DNA of 64,000 bases from Streptomyces sp. QL37. Its GTDB lineage: Bacteria > Actinomycetota > Actinomycetes > Streptomycetales > Streptomycetaceae. Made by a program: the position numbers and the translations under genes. Positions 43,055 to 50,276 of the stretch are shown piece by piece. The stretch is from positions 186,001 through 250,000 of the forward strand of contig NZ_PTJS01000001.1 in the NCBI RefSeq assembly GCF_002941025.1, read 5' to 3'. The notes below the pieces were generated by a model, which was not told where the DNA came from, did no database searches, and saw only the letters and a program-made list of their open reading frames with translations. Each line of letters starts with the position of its first letter. The stretch's first letter is position 1.

Positions 43055-43489
43055 TCAGGCCTCCCTCGGACCCCCGGTTCCTCGTACGTGGGCACCGGCC
43101 GGGCCGGGGGCACGCTCCAGGAACTCTAGGCGGTTGCCCAGCTTGTCTAGCGCGTAGAAGCGGTTGTACCCCGGGAAGTCGTCGTCCCAGGTGACGTCCA
43201 CACCGTGGTCGCGCAAGCGCTCGGCCAGCGTGTCCAACGAGCTCACGAGGATGCCCGGATGCGCCTTCCCGCTCGGACGGAAGTCGTCCTGGACGCCCAG
43301 ATGGACTTCGAGACCGCCCCCGCGGAACCAGCAGCCGCCGCGCGCCGCCAGCGCCGGCGGCTTCTCCAGCTCGGTCATGCCGAGGACGTCCCCCCAGAAC
43401 GCACGGCACAGCTCTTCGGCCCCCGGGGGGATCGCGAGTTGCACGTGGTGCAGGCCGTCGAAGGTGTATTCGGTGTTCTGCTCAGCCAC
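43055..43489 (-). CDS. VOC (glyoxalase/bleomycin-resistance fold) protein
   Basis: 144 residues from GTG 43489 with GGAGGAG upstream. It is a typical single-domain VOC protein: DGLHHVQLAIPPGAEELCRA, GGCWFRGGGLEVHLGVQDDF, SSLDTLAERLRDHGVDVTWD, and FYALDKLGNRLEFLER with the C-terminal Glu metal ligand. The function could be detoxification or a dioxygenase-like reaction; neighbours do not say. It is convergent with the Gfo/Idh gene. Confidence 0.87.
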   Translation of the reverse strand: MAEQNTEYTFDGLHHVQLAIPPGAEELCRAFWGDVLGMTELEKPPALAARGGCWFRGGGLEVHLGVQDDFRPSGKAHPGILVSSLDTLAERLRDHGVDVTWDDDFPGYNRFYALDKLGNRLEFLERAPGPAGAHVRGTGGPREA

Positions 43490-43515
43490 GTCCGCTCCTC
43501 CGCTCTGCCCTGGCG

Positions 43516-44076
43516 TCAAGGTAGGGAGTCCGGGAGAGCCGGGCAAGGGGGCTGCGCCCCGCGGAAACGCCGGTACTCAGCTGGCCGCGCTGGACCGCCT
43601 GTTACGCCTGTGGTGCCGACGCCCCTGGGGTCGACGGCGGTGACGCCGATGTCGTACGTCTCCTTCAGGCCGGGGGCGCCGTGAGGGCGCTGCACGCATT
43701 CGTCCCCCGCCGCCAGACGGACGGGCAGACCGGACCTCCCGAGGTCGCTGAGCGTCTGAAGCCGGTGCTTCGCGGCATGCGGCACGGCGACCGGGAAGGC
43801 GTTCTGGTCGACGGCGCGGCCGGGTTCGAGGACGGTGAGGCCGCGGGGCTCCGCGAGACGGCGCGCGGCCTTCATGGTCGTGGTCAGGCCGGGTGTGCCG
43901 ACCGGCGCGGCATCAGTGCCGGTCGCTCCGGTGTTGAGCAGGTCGGCGAACGTCGCGGCGTATTCGCGTACGACGTCGATCTGGCCGCTCACCAGGGCCC
44001 GTTCGCAGATCTCCCGGTCGGTGACGGAGATCATGGGCGCGGAGCAGCCGACCCGGTCCAGCAGCAGTGGGCACAT
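43516..44076 (-). pseudogene. Remnant of a glycine-betaine/choline-type ABC substrate-binding protein
   Basis: The readable part, about 44040-43600, matches the C-lobe of OpuCC/ProX-type binding proteins: VTDREICERALVSGQIDVVR, EYAATFADLLNTGATGTDAA, VLEPGRAVDQNAFPVAVPHA and SGLPVRLAAGDECVQR. The lipoprotein signal and first lobe are absent, and the end degenerates after VTAVDPRGVGTTG. It lies about 4.2 kb from the ATPase remnant on the opposite strand, which suggests one transporter operon was broken and rearranged. Confidence 0.8.
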
Positions 44077-44217
44077 CCGGTCGAGCGGGTCGGGTCCAGG
44101 AGACGGGCCGGGGCCCGTGTGGCCGGACCGCGGCCGGCGTCGGGGCCGTCCCGGGTCCGGATCGGTCCGCCCCGGCGCACCGCCCTGGCCCGGCCGCTCC
44201 GCTCCCCGGCGGGCGTC

Positions 44218-44661
44218 TCAGCTCTTGTCCGCCGGGGAGAGGACGAACACCGGGATCTCCCGGTCGGTCTTGGTCTGGTAGTCGGCGTAGTCGGGGAACG
44301 CCTCGACGGCGCGGTCCCACCACAGGGCCTTCTCCTCGCCCGTGATTTCGCGGGCGACCATGTCCTGCTTCACGGTCCCGTCCCGCAGCTCCACCTCGGG
44401 GTGCGCCTGCACGTTGTAGTACCAGACGGGGTGCTTGGGGGCGCCGCCCAGAGAGGCGACGACGGCGTACTCCCCGTCGTGCTCGACCCGCATGAGCGGG
44501 GTCTTGCGCAGTTTGCCGCTCTTGGCGCCGAGTGTCGTCAGGAGGATAACGGGCCTGCCGCGCAAGGTGGTCCCCTGCGTTCCGCCGGAGCTCTCGATGA
44601 GCTCGACCTGCTCACGGACCCACGTCGTCGGGCTCGGCTCGTACTCGCCCTCGATCGGCAT
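44218..44661 (-). CDS. F420-type deazaflavin-dependent nitroreductase (DDN family)
   Basis: 147 residues from ATG 44661 (GAGAGG upstream). The split beta-barrel of the Ddn family is seen in [60 protein letters not shown] and [20 protein letters not shown], with the last block [20 protein letters not shown]. Family members use reduced coenzyme F420 to reduce quinones or nitro compounds. The length is standard. Confidence 0.9.
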   Translation of the reverse strand: MPIEGEYEPSPTTWVREQVELIESSGGTQGTTLRGRPVILLTTLGAKSGKLRKTPLMRVEHDGEYAVVASLGGAPKHPVWYYNVQAHPEVELRDGTVKQDMVAREITGEEKALWWDRAVEAFPDYADYQTKTDREIPVFVLSPADKS

Positions 44662-44984
44662 GACACCTGTCCTCTCGTCGGAGTGCTGCGGTCGCGTGCC
44701 CATCATGGCTCCGCCATGGACCGGCGGCGCGCAGGGACACCGGCATACAGCCTGCCCGTGGGCCGCTGTCTCATTCTCTGGAACCCCGTGAGACGGCAAG
44801 AGGAGGAATCCGCTCACAGAATCCGGGTCTCTTGATGTTGATACGTCCCGTTATATCCGAAATATGCACTCGCCCCGATCCAGGGGTTCCCGGGGGCAGG
44901 CCGTACCGTGGGGGCAGCGGAGTAAGCCAAGCCTTACCCCGCTGCACTCTGCCCGTGCTCGCCCGCCCTAAGGAACAACACTCC

Positions 44985-46346
44985 ATGACACGCCCCGTCC
45001 GCGTCGCCATCGTCGGAGCCGGTCCTGCCGGAATCTACGCAGCGGACGCGCTTCTCAAATCCGAGGCCGCCCAGGAGCCGGGCGTATCGATCGACCTGTT
45101 CGAGCGCATGCCCGCGCCCTTCGGCCTGATCCGGTACGGAGTGGCTCCGGACCACCCGCGGATCAAGGGCATCGTCAAGGCGCTGCACCAGGTCCTGGAC
45201 AAGCCTCAGCTGCGGCTGTTCGGCAACGTCGACTACCCGAACGACATCGGCCTGGACGATCTGCGCTCCTTCTACGACGCCGTGATCTTCTCCACCGGCG
45301 CCGACGCCGACCGCGCCCTGGACATACCCGGGATCGAGCTCGAGGGTTCCTACGGTGCCGCCGACTTCGTCGCCTGGTACGACGGGCACCCCGAGGTCCC
45401 GCGCACCTGGCCGCTGGAGGCCGAGAAGGTCGCCGTGCTCGGTGTCGGCAACGTCGCCCTGGACGTCGCGCGCATCCTCGCGAAGACGGCGGACGAGCTG
45501 CTCCCGACCGAGATCCCCGCGAACGTCTACGACGGACTCAAGGCGAACAAGGCGCTCGAGGTGCACGTCTTCGGCCGGCGTGGGCCCGCCCAGGCGAAGT
45601 TCAGCCCGATGGAGCTGCGCGAGCTGGACCACTCGCCGAACATCGAGGTCATCGTCAACCCCGAGGACATCGACTACGACGAGGGCTCGATCGCCACCCG
45701 GCGGGAGAACAAGCAGGCCAACATGGTCGCCTCCACGCTGGAGAACTGGGCGATCCGGGACGTGGGCGACCGCCCCCACAAGCTGTTCCTGCACTTCTTC
45801 GAGTCCCCGGTGGAGGTCGTCGGCGAGGACGGCCGCGTCGTCGCCCTGCGCACCGAGCGCACGGAGCTGGACGGCACGGGCAACGTGAAGGGCACGGGCC
45901 GTCACACGGACTGGGACGTGCAGAGCGTCTACCGCGCGGTCGGCTACTACTCGGAGGAGCTCGCGAAGCTGCCCTTCGACGTGGTCTCCGGCACCGTCCC
46001 GCACGCGGCCGGACGCGTACTGGCAGGCGACGAACCGATGCCCTCGGTGTACGTCACCGGGTGGATCAAGCGCGGTCCGATCGGCCTGATCGGGCACACC
46101 AAGGGTGACGCCAACGAGACCGTGGCCTGCCTGCTGGAGGACCACGCCGCCGGGCGGCTGCCCGTCCCCACACAGCCCGGGGCCGACGCGATCGTCGACT
46201 TCCTGGAGCAGCGCGGTGTCCGGTACACCACCAAGGAAGGCTGGCACCGCCTGGACGCCCACGAGCAGGCGCTCGGCGCCGAACAGGGCCGTGAGCGCAT
46301 CAAGGTCGTCGAGCGTGCGGCCATGCTGGACGCCTCCGGAGCCTGA
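44985..46346 (+). CDS. Ferredoxin-NADP reductase (FprA/adrenodoxin-reductase type)
   Basis: 453 residues from ATG 44985 (AAGGA 10 bases upstream). FAD site: VRVAIVGAGPAGIYAADALL. NADP site: VAVLGVGNVALDVARILAKT. Further family motifs are MPAPFGLIRYGVAPDHPRIK and VYVTGWIKRGPIGLIGHTKG. It transfers electrons between NADPH and ferredoxin, for example for cytochrome P450s. A GTAAG/CTTAC repeat at 44922-44937 lies upstream and weakly recalls an iron box. Confidence 0.93.
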   Translation: MTRPVRVAIVGAGPAGIYAADALLKSEAAQEPGVSIDLFERMPAPFGLIRYGVAPDHPRIKGIVKALHQVLDKPQLRLFGNVDYPNDIGLDDLRSFYDAVIFSTGADADRALDIPGIELEGSYGAADFVAWYDGHPEVPRTWPLEAEKVAVLGVGNVALDVARILAKTADELLPTEIPANVYDGLKANKALEVHVFGRRGPAQAKFSPMELRELDHSPNIEVIVNPEDIDYDEGSIATRRENKQANMVASTLENWAIRDVGDRPHKLFLHFFESPVEVVGEDGRVVALRTERTELDGTGNVKGTGRHTDWDVQSVYRAVGYYSEELAKLPFDVVSGTVPHAAGRVLAGDEPMPSVYVTGWIKRGPIGLIGHTKGDANETVACLLEDHAAGRLPVPTQPGADAIVDFLEQRGVRYTTKEGWHRLDAHEQALGAEQGRERIKVVERAAMLDASGA

Positions 46347-46362
46347 CAGCCGGCGAGCCGGT

Positions 46363-46379
46363 CCGCGCCCCGGGCGCGG
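46363..46379. terminator. Terminator-like hairpin after the ferredoxin reductase
   Basis: CCGCGCCC and GGGCGCGG form an 8-bp repeat around one base (a shorter stem with a 5-base loop in practice), followed by CTTT. Confidence 0.5.
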
Positions 46380-46689
46380 CTTTATCCAGTGAGCGGAACG
46401 GCGATCTCACATCCTGGTCGGAGAGCCCGGTCCGTAGCCCGGCTCACCCTCTTGCGAGGCATGAGCCAGGTGAACGGGATGAGCAGCAGGGCCGGTCCGT
46501 GAGAGCGGCCGGCAGGGCACCCGCGGCGATGCCCGCGTGCTCGGCCGGTGCGGTGGCGAGGACGACCGCGGCCGGAGTGCTGCCACCGATCATGCTCGTC
46601 GGGGTCGGGGTCGGGGTCGGGTCGGTGGGGGGATCACCCTGTTCGACACCGACGAGCCCGCCCGTCGCGCGGATCCTGAGACCGCACGG
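46380..46689. other. Gene-poor stretch, no supported gene
   Basis: About 310 bases without a frame I can assign. A short run of GGGGTC repeats (about 46597-46620) and scattered stops suggest decayed sequence upstream of the TetR remnant. Confidence 0.5.
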
Positions 46690-47036
46690 GAGTCCTGATC
46701 AGCCGGGCGGAGGAACTTGCCGACGCCGAGGACGCGTTGGACGCTCCGTCCCGGTGGATGCGGCACGCGGTGCACCACTTGAGCACGTTCCTTGGCTGGT
46801 CGGCATCCTCGCAAGGAGCATGCACGACGGGGGCCCCTCGTACGCGGCGTTCGGCTCCATGCAGCGGTGGGGCGCGGCTGCCGCGGGCCGCACAGGAGAC
46901 CGGTCAGGTGCGGGAAGACGTCACGGCGGACGAGCTGTTCGGCCTGCTCAGCGGTGCGGCTTGGGTGCGGGAGAAGGCCCGGTCCGGGCCGCGACGGCAG
47001 CCCCCGCTTCGTACGGACGGTCCTGGAGGTGATCGT
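46690..47036 (+). pseudogene. Frameshifted C-terminal remnant of a TetR-family regulator
   Basis: Pieces in different plus-strand frames follow in order and resemble a TetR C-terminal domain. They are AEELADAEDALDAPSRWMRH and HHLSTFLGWSASSQG, then SMHDGGPSYAAFGSMQRWGA in another frame, then AAQETGQVREDVTADELFGL and LSGAAWVREK back in the first, then PRFVRTVLEVIV in a third. The DNA-binding helix-turn-helix is missing. At least three frame changes make it non-functional. Confidence 0.6.
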
Positions 47037-47199
47037 CGTCCGCCAGGCAGGGGGGCGGCACGGGGCGCCCGCGAGGGCGGATCGGTGCCCGGCCGTGTAC
47101 GCCGGTTCGCGCCTCGGCCGGTCGGGGCGCCGATCCGCTCACCCCCGCGTCGCGCACCGTAAGCGGAACGCGTGTGCTCCGAGGCCGTAGACTCGCGAA

Positions 47200-47820
47200 A
47201 TGGCCAAGTACTTCGACGTGCACCCCCAGAATCCCCAGCGCCGCACCATCACCAACGTGGCCGAGAGCATCCGGTCCGGCGCCCTCGTCGCGTATCCGAC
47301 CGATTCCTGTTACGCCCTGGGCTGCCAGTTGGGCAGCCGCGACGGGATCGACCGCATCCGCTCCATCCGGAACCTCGACGACCGCCATCACTTCACCCTG
47401 GTGTGCCAGAACTTCGCGCAGCTCGGCCAGTTCGTCCAGGTCGACAACGACGTGTTCCGTGCGATCAAGGCGGCGACGCCCGGGAGTTACACCTTCATCC
47501 TTCCCGCCACCAAAGAGGTGCCGCGGCAGCTGCTCCACCCGAAGAAGAAGACCGTCGGCGTCCGGATCCCGGATCACACCGTCACGCAGGCACTTCTGGC
47601 CGAGCTCGGCGAACCGCTGCTCTCCAGCACGCTGCTCCTGCCTGAGGAGGAGGAGCCGCTGACGCAGGGCTGGGAGATCAAGGAGCGCCTCGACCACGTC
47701 GTGGACATCGTGCTCGACTCCGGCGACTGCGGCACCGAGCCGACCACCGTCATCGACTTCTCCGGTGGCGAGCTGGAGGTCGTACGCCGGGGGGCCGGGG
47801 ACGTCTCCCGGTTCGAGTAG
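47200..47820 (+). CDS. YciO/YrdC/Sua5-family protein (threonylcarbamoyl-AMP synthase-like)
   Basis: 206 residues. The YrdC fold shows SIRSGALVAYPTDSCYALGC, IRNLDDRHHFTLVCQNFAQL, TPGSYTFILPATKEVPRQLL, KKKTVGVRIPDHTVTQALLA and PLLSSTLL. It is closer to YciO than to full-length Sua5 and lacks the Sua5 domain, so it may bind the same ligands without being the main tRNA t6A enzyme. A TAGACT element 6 bases before the ATG and no ribosome site suggest a leaderless mRNA. Confidence 0.88.
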   Translation: MAKYFDVHPQNPQRRTITNVAESIRSGALVAYPTDSCYALGCQLGSRDGIDRIRSIRNLDDRHHFTLVCQNFAQLGQFVQVDNDVFRAIKAATPGSYTFILPATKEVPRQLLHPKKKTVGVRIPDHTVTQALLAELGEPLLSSTLLLPEEEEPLTQGWEIKERLDHVVDIVLDSGDCGTEPTTVIDFSGGELEVVRRGAGDVSRFE

Positions 47821-47932
47821 CGCACCGCCCCCACGGTCACTCCGCGCTTCCGGCACCCCCGCTGAGATGCGCGCACCCCTGGGTGCCTGGTTCGGTGGAG
47901 GGGTCCGCTCCGCCCAGTGCCAGGGAGTGATC

Positions 47933-48124
47933 ATGAGCGAGTCAGAGGACGTACGAGGCCGTCTCCAGCAGATGCGCGGCCGGGCCGAGGATCTCGAGAA
48001 GGCCGCCGAGCAGGCCACCGACCCGGCGGAGCGCCGGCGCCTCCAGGACGAGGCGCACCGGCTCGAATCCCAGAGCGTGCAGGTCAGCGGCATGGCGAGC
48101 GGGGACATCTACCCCATGGAGTAG
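47933..48124 (+). CDS. Small DUF6381-like helical protein
   Basis: 63 residues from ATG 47933 with CAGGGAG upstream. It is charged and helical (VRGRLQQMRGRAEDLEKAAE, DPAERRRLQDEAHRLESQSV) and ends GMASGDIYPME, the pattern of Streptomyces proteins grouped as DUF6381. It could form a coiled coil. The function is unknown. Confidence 0.7.
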   Translation: MSESEDVRGRLQQMRGRAEDLEKAAEQATDPAERRRLQDEAHRLESQSVQVSGMASGDIYPME

Positions 48125-48291
48125 GCCGTTGTCGCGGCTCTCTCGTCTGCGGGTCCGGGCTCCGCTTGCCGTCACCGGGGCAACATGTTATTACCGGAAT
48201 TGAGGTGACATGCGGTGGATCCGCGGAGGGCGGGGCACGGGCTTCCCCTCCCCCGCCCCGCTCTCCGCCCGCGCTCCGCGAAGGGGAACCG

Positions 48292-48690
48292 GTGACGTAC
48301 ATGAGATGGCAGCCATTCCTGGAAGCCGTCCGGGAACGCGGCGATTATCCATCGGGCCTGGAGGCGGAGCGGGCGTCCCGAGTCGTGCTGGCCCTGCTGG
48401 GAGCTCATCTGGTCGGCGAGGAGCGGAACGAGCTGGCCGCCCGGCTGCCGGAGACGTTCGCGCTCATTCTCCTGAACCCGCTGCAGGCCGCCGAACCGCT
48501 CAGCTCCGAGCGGTTCGTACGCGCGGTCTCCGCCTGGATCGAGGGCGCCAACGAGCAGACGGCCGCCTGGGACACGAGTGCCGTGCTGAGTGTGGTGGCC
48601 GATGCCGCGGGCGAGGAACTGCTCCAGCGCGTGCTGCTGCAACTGCCCCCTGGGTACGACCTGTTGTTCGGCCACCCCGCCGGGGGATGA
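48292..48690 (+). CDS. DUF2267 family protein
   Basis: 132 residues from GTG 48292 (AGGGG 5 bases upstream; ATG 48301 is also possible). The repeated helical pattern of DUF2267 is present: ASRVVLALLGAHLVGEERNE, LAARLPETFALILLNP, DTSAVLSVVADAAGEELLQR, and LQLPPGYDLLFG. Family members are common in Streptomyces near stress or membrane genes; the role is unknown. Confidence 0.82.
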   Translation: MTYMRWQPFLEAVRERGDYPSGLEAERASRVVLALLGAHLVGEERNELAARLPETFALILLNPLQAAEPLSSERFVRAVSAWIEGANEQTAAWDTSAVLSVVADAAGEELLQRVLLQLPPGYDLLFGHPAGG

Positions 48691-48693
48691 CCC

Positions 48694-49701
48694 TCAGCCC
48701 AGGCCCGCGATCCGTGCGAGCCGGCCCATCGAGTCCACCAGCGCCTCACGGTCGTACGTGCTCGTGGTGACCAGCACCTCGTCCGCACCCGTCTCCTTGA
48801 GCATCAGCTCCAGCCCGGCCGCCACGGTCTCCTCGGTGCCCGCCAGGTGGCCGCGCAGCCCGTCCTCGTACAGACCCCGCTCCTTCTCCGTCATCGCCAG
48901 CGCCTCGATCCGCTCGGCCGAGGCCAGCGGCGGGAAGGAGCCGTGGGTACGGGCGTACGCCATGGCCCAGGCCTCGGGGACCAGCAGCCGCCGCGCCTCC
49001 TCCTCGGTGCCGGCGACCGCGACGGTGCCCGCCACGATCACATAGGGCTCACGGCTCCACGAGGATGGGCGGAAGCCGCCGCGGTACTCCTCGACCGCTC
49101 TCACCAGCTTCTCCCGGCCGCGGAGGTCGCCGACGACGAGGGGCAGACCGGCGGCCGCGGCAATGGCGGCGCCTTCGCCGGTGGCCAGGACGTACGGAGG
49201 GATGCGCAGCCCCTCGGCGGGACGGGCGTGGACCTGGGGGTGGGCCCGCTGCGTGCCGTCCAGCCATCCGAGGAGCTCGTCCAGCTGCGCGGCGAAGGCG
49301 TCGGCGTCCTCCTTGTCCCGGCCGAGGGCTCTGCGGATCCCGTCGGTGAAGCCGACCGAGCGCCCGAGCCCCATGTCGATGCGGCCGGGGAAGAGCGAGG
49401 CGAGCACCCCGAACTGCTCGGCCACGACGAGGGGCTGATGGTTCGGGAGCATCACGCCACCGGTTCCGACCCTGATGGCCGACGTCGCGGCGGCGACGGC
49501 TGCGGCCAGCACCGTCGGCGCCGAACCGGCCACGCCGGGCACGCTGTGGTGCTCGGACACCCAGAAGCGGTGGTAGCCGAGGGCCTCCGCGGTGCCCGCC
49601 AGCGCGACGGTGTCCCGCAGCGCCTGCGCGGCGTCGTGCCCCACTCGGGTGCGGGAGCGGTCGAGGAAGGAGAACCGGGTCGATGCGATGGAAGAGCTCA
49701 C
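48694..49701 (-). CDS. LLM-class (luciferase-like) flavin-dependent oxidoreductase
   Basis: 335 residues from GTG 49701 (ribosome site unclear; an ATG at 49776 is in frame but unsupported). The bacterial-luciferase fold is shown by TAEALGYHRFWVSEHHSVPG, IRVGTGGVMLPNHQPLVVAE, GVLASLFPGRIDMGLGRSVG and ATGEGAAIAAAAGLPLVVGD. It uses FMN or F420; the substrate is unknown. It is convergent with the DUF2267 gene, 3 bases apart. Confidence 0.9.
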   Translation of the reverse strand: MSSSIASTRFSFLDRSRTRVGHDAAQALRDTVALAGTAEALGYHRFWVSEHHSVPGVAGSAPTVLAAAVAAATSAIRVGTGGVMLPNHQPLVVAEQFGVLASLFPGRIDMGLGRSVGFTDGIRRALGRDKEDADAFAAQLDELLGWLDGTQRAHPQVHARPAEGLRIPPYVLATGEGAAIAAAAGLPLVVGDLRGREKLVRAVEEYRGGFRPSSWSREPYVIVAGTVAVAGTEEEARRLLVPEAWAMAYARTHGSFPPLASAERIEALAMTEKERGLYEDGLRGHLAGTEETVAAGLELMLKETGADEVLVTTSTYDREALVDSMGRLARIAGLG

Positions 49702-49794
49702 GCATGGTTCAACGCACTCGGCGCGCCGGGATTCCCGCCACCGCACGGCCGGCACCGCGACGCGACGGCTCGGCACCGCGGAGCGGTGGTGGGT

Positions 49795-50181
49795 TCAGCG
49801 GCGCGACGCCGCGGCGGTGATCTCGGCGGGCGTGTCACGGAGCCCGAGGCGCAGGTGCTCCACGTGGTAGAGGGCCTGGTCGAGGAGTTCGGCGACGTGA
49901 TGGTCGTACAGGGCGTAGACGATGGAGCGCCCCTGGCGCTCCCCCGCGACGAGTCCGAGGTTCCGCAGGAGACGGAGCTGGTGGGAGCAGGCGGAAGGCT
50001 CCATCTCCACGGCTTCGGCGAGATCGCCGACGGCGCAGGGGCCTTCCTGGAGGCGCGCGAGGATGCGCAGCCGGGAGGGAGTGGCCAGTGCCTGGAGGGT
50101 CGCGGCGACACCGGCCGCCCCCACGGCGTCCAGGCGCTCGCGGGTGGTGGCGGTGGTCTGCTCGTCGCGTCCGTGACCCAT
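49795..50181 (-). CDS. ArsR/SmtB-family metal-sensing repressor
   Basis: 128 residues from ATG 50181. The winged helix is LQALATPSRLRILARLQEGP and EMEPSACSHQLRLLRNLGLV. The alpha5 metal site is DHHVAELLDQALYHVEH, fitting DxHx10HxxH of SmtB/CzrA zinc/cobalt sensors; the ELCVCDL cadmium site is replaced by GPCAVGDL. It is divergent from the metal ATPase, and a 20-bp inverted repeat lies between them, so it probably represses the ATPase until zinc or cobalt is in excess. Confidence 0.9.
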   Translation of the reverse strand: MGHGRDEQTTATTRERLDAVGAAGVAATLQALATPSRLRILARLQEGPCAVGDLAEAVEMEPSACSHQLRLLRNLGLVAGERQGRSIVYALYDHHVAELLDQALYHVEHLRLGLRDTPAEITAAASRR

Positions 50182-50202
50182 GCCGTCCATTCTACGGATG
50201 AC

Positions 50203-50222
50203 ACATGAAGACCTGTTCATAT
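50203..50222. promoter_or_regulatory. SmtB/ArsR-type operator
   Basis: ACATGAAGACCTGTTCATAT is an inverted repeat with 7-base arms (6 of 7 matching) and a 6-base centre. It resembles ATATGAA/TTCATAT sites of ArsR/SmtB repressors and lies between the divergent repressor and ATPase genes. Confidence 0.7.
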
Positions 50223-50276
50223 ATTCCTGTACGGTGAGGGCGTTCTCGTCCGCCGCCCATGAGGGGTCGTTCCGCC

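Noticed and set aside
43913..44323. Minus-strand frame overlapping the nitroreductase and binding-protein remnant
   Set aside because: It is an alternate-frame shadow of the nitroreductase gene, rich in Arg and Pro, with no motif.
44922..44937. Iron-box (DmdR/IdeR) before the ferredoxin reductase
   Set aside because: Only the GTAAG/CTTAC arms agree; the centre departs from the consensus, so it is too weak to call.
46597..46625. GGGGTC tandem repeat as a satellite or regulatory element
   Set aside because: Only about three to four short units are present in GC-rich sequence, consistent with chance.
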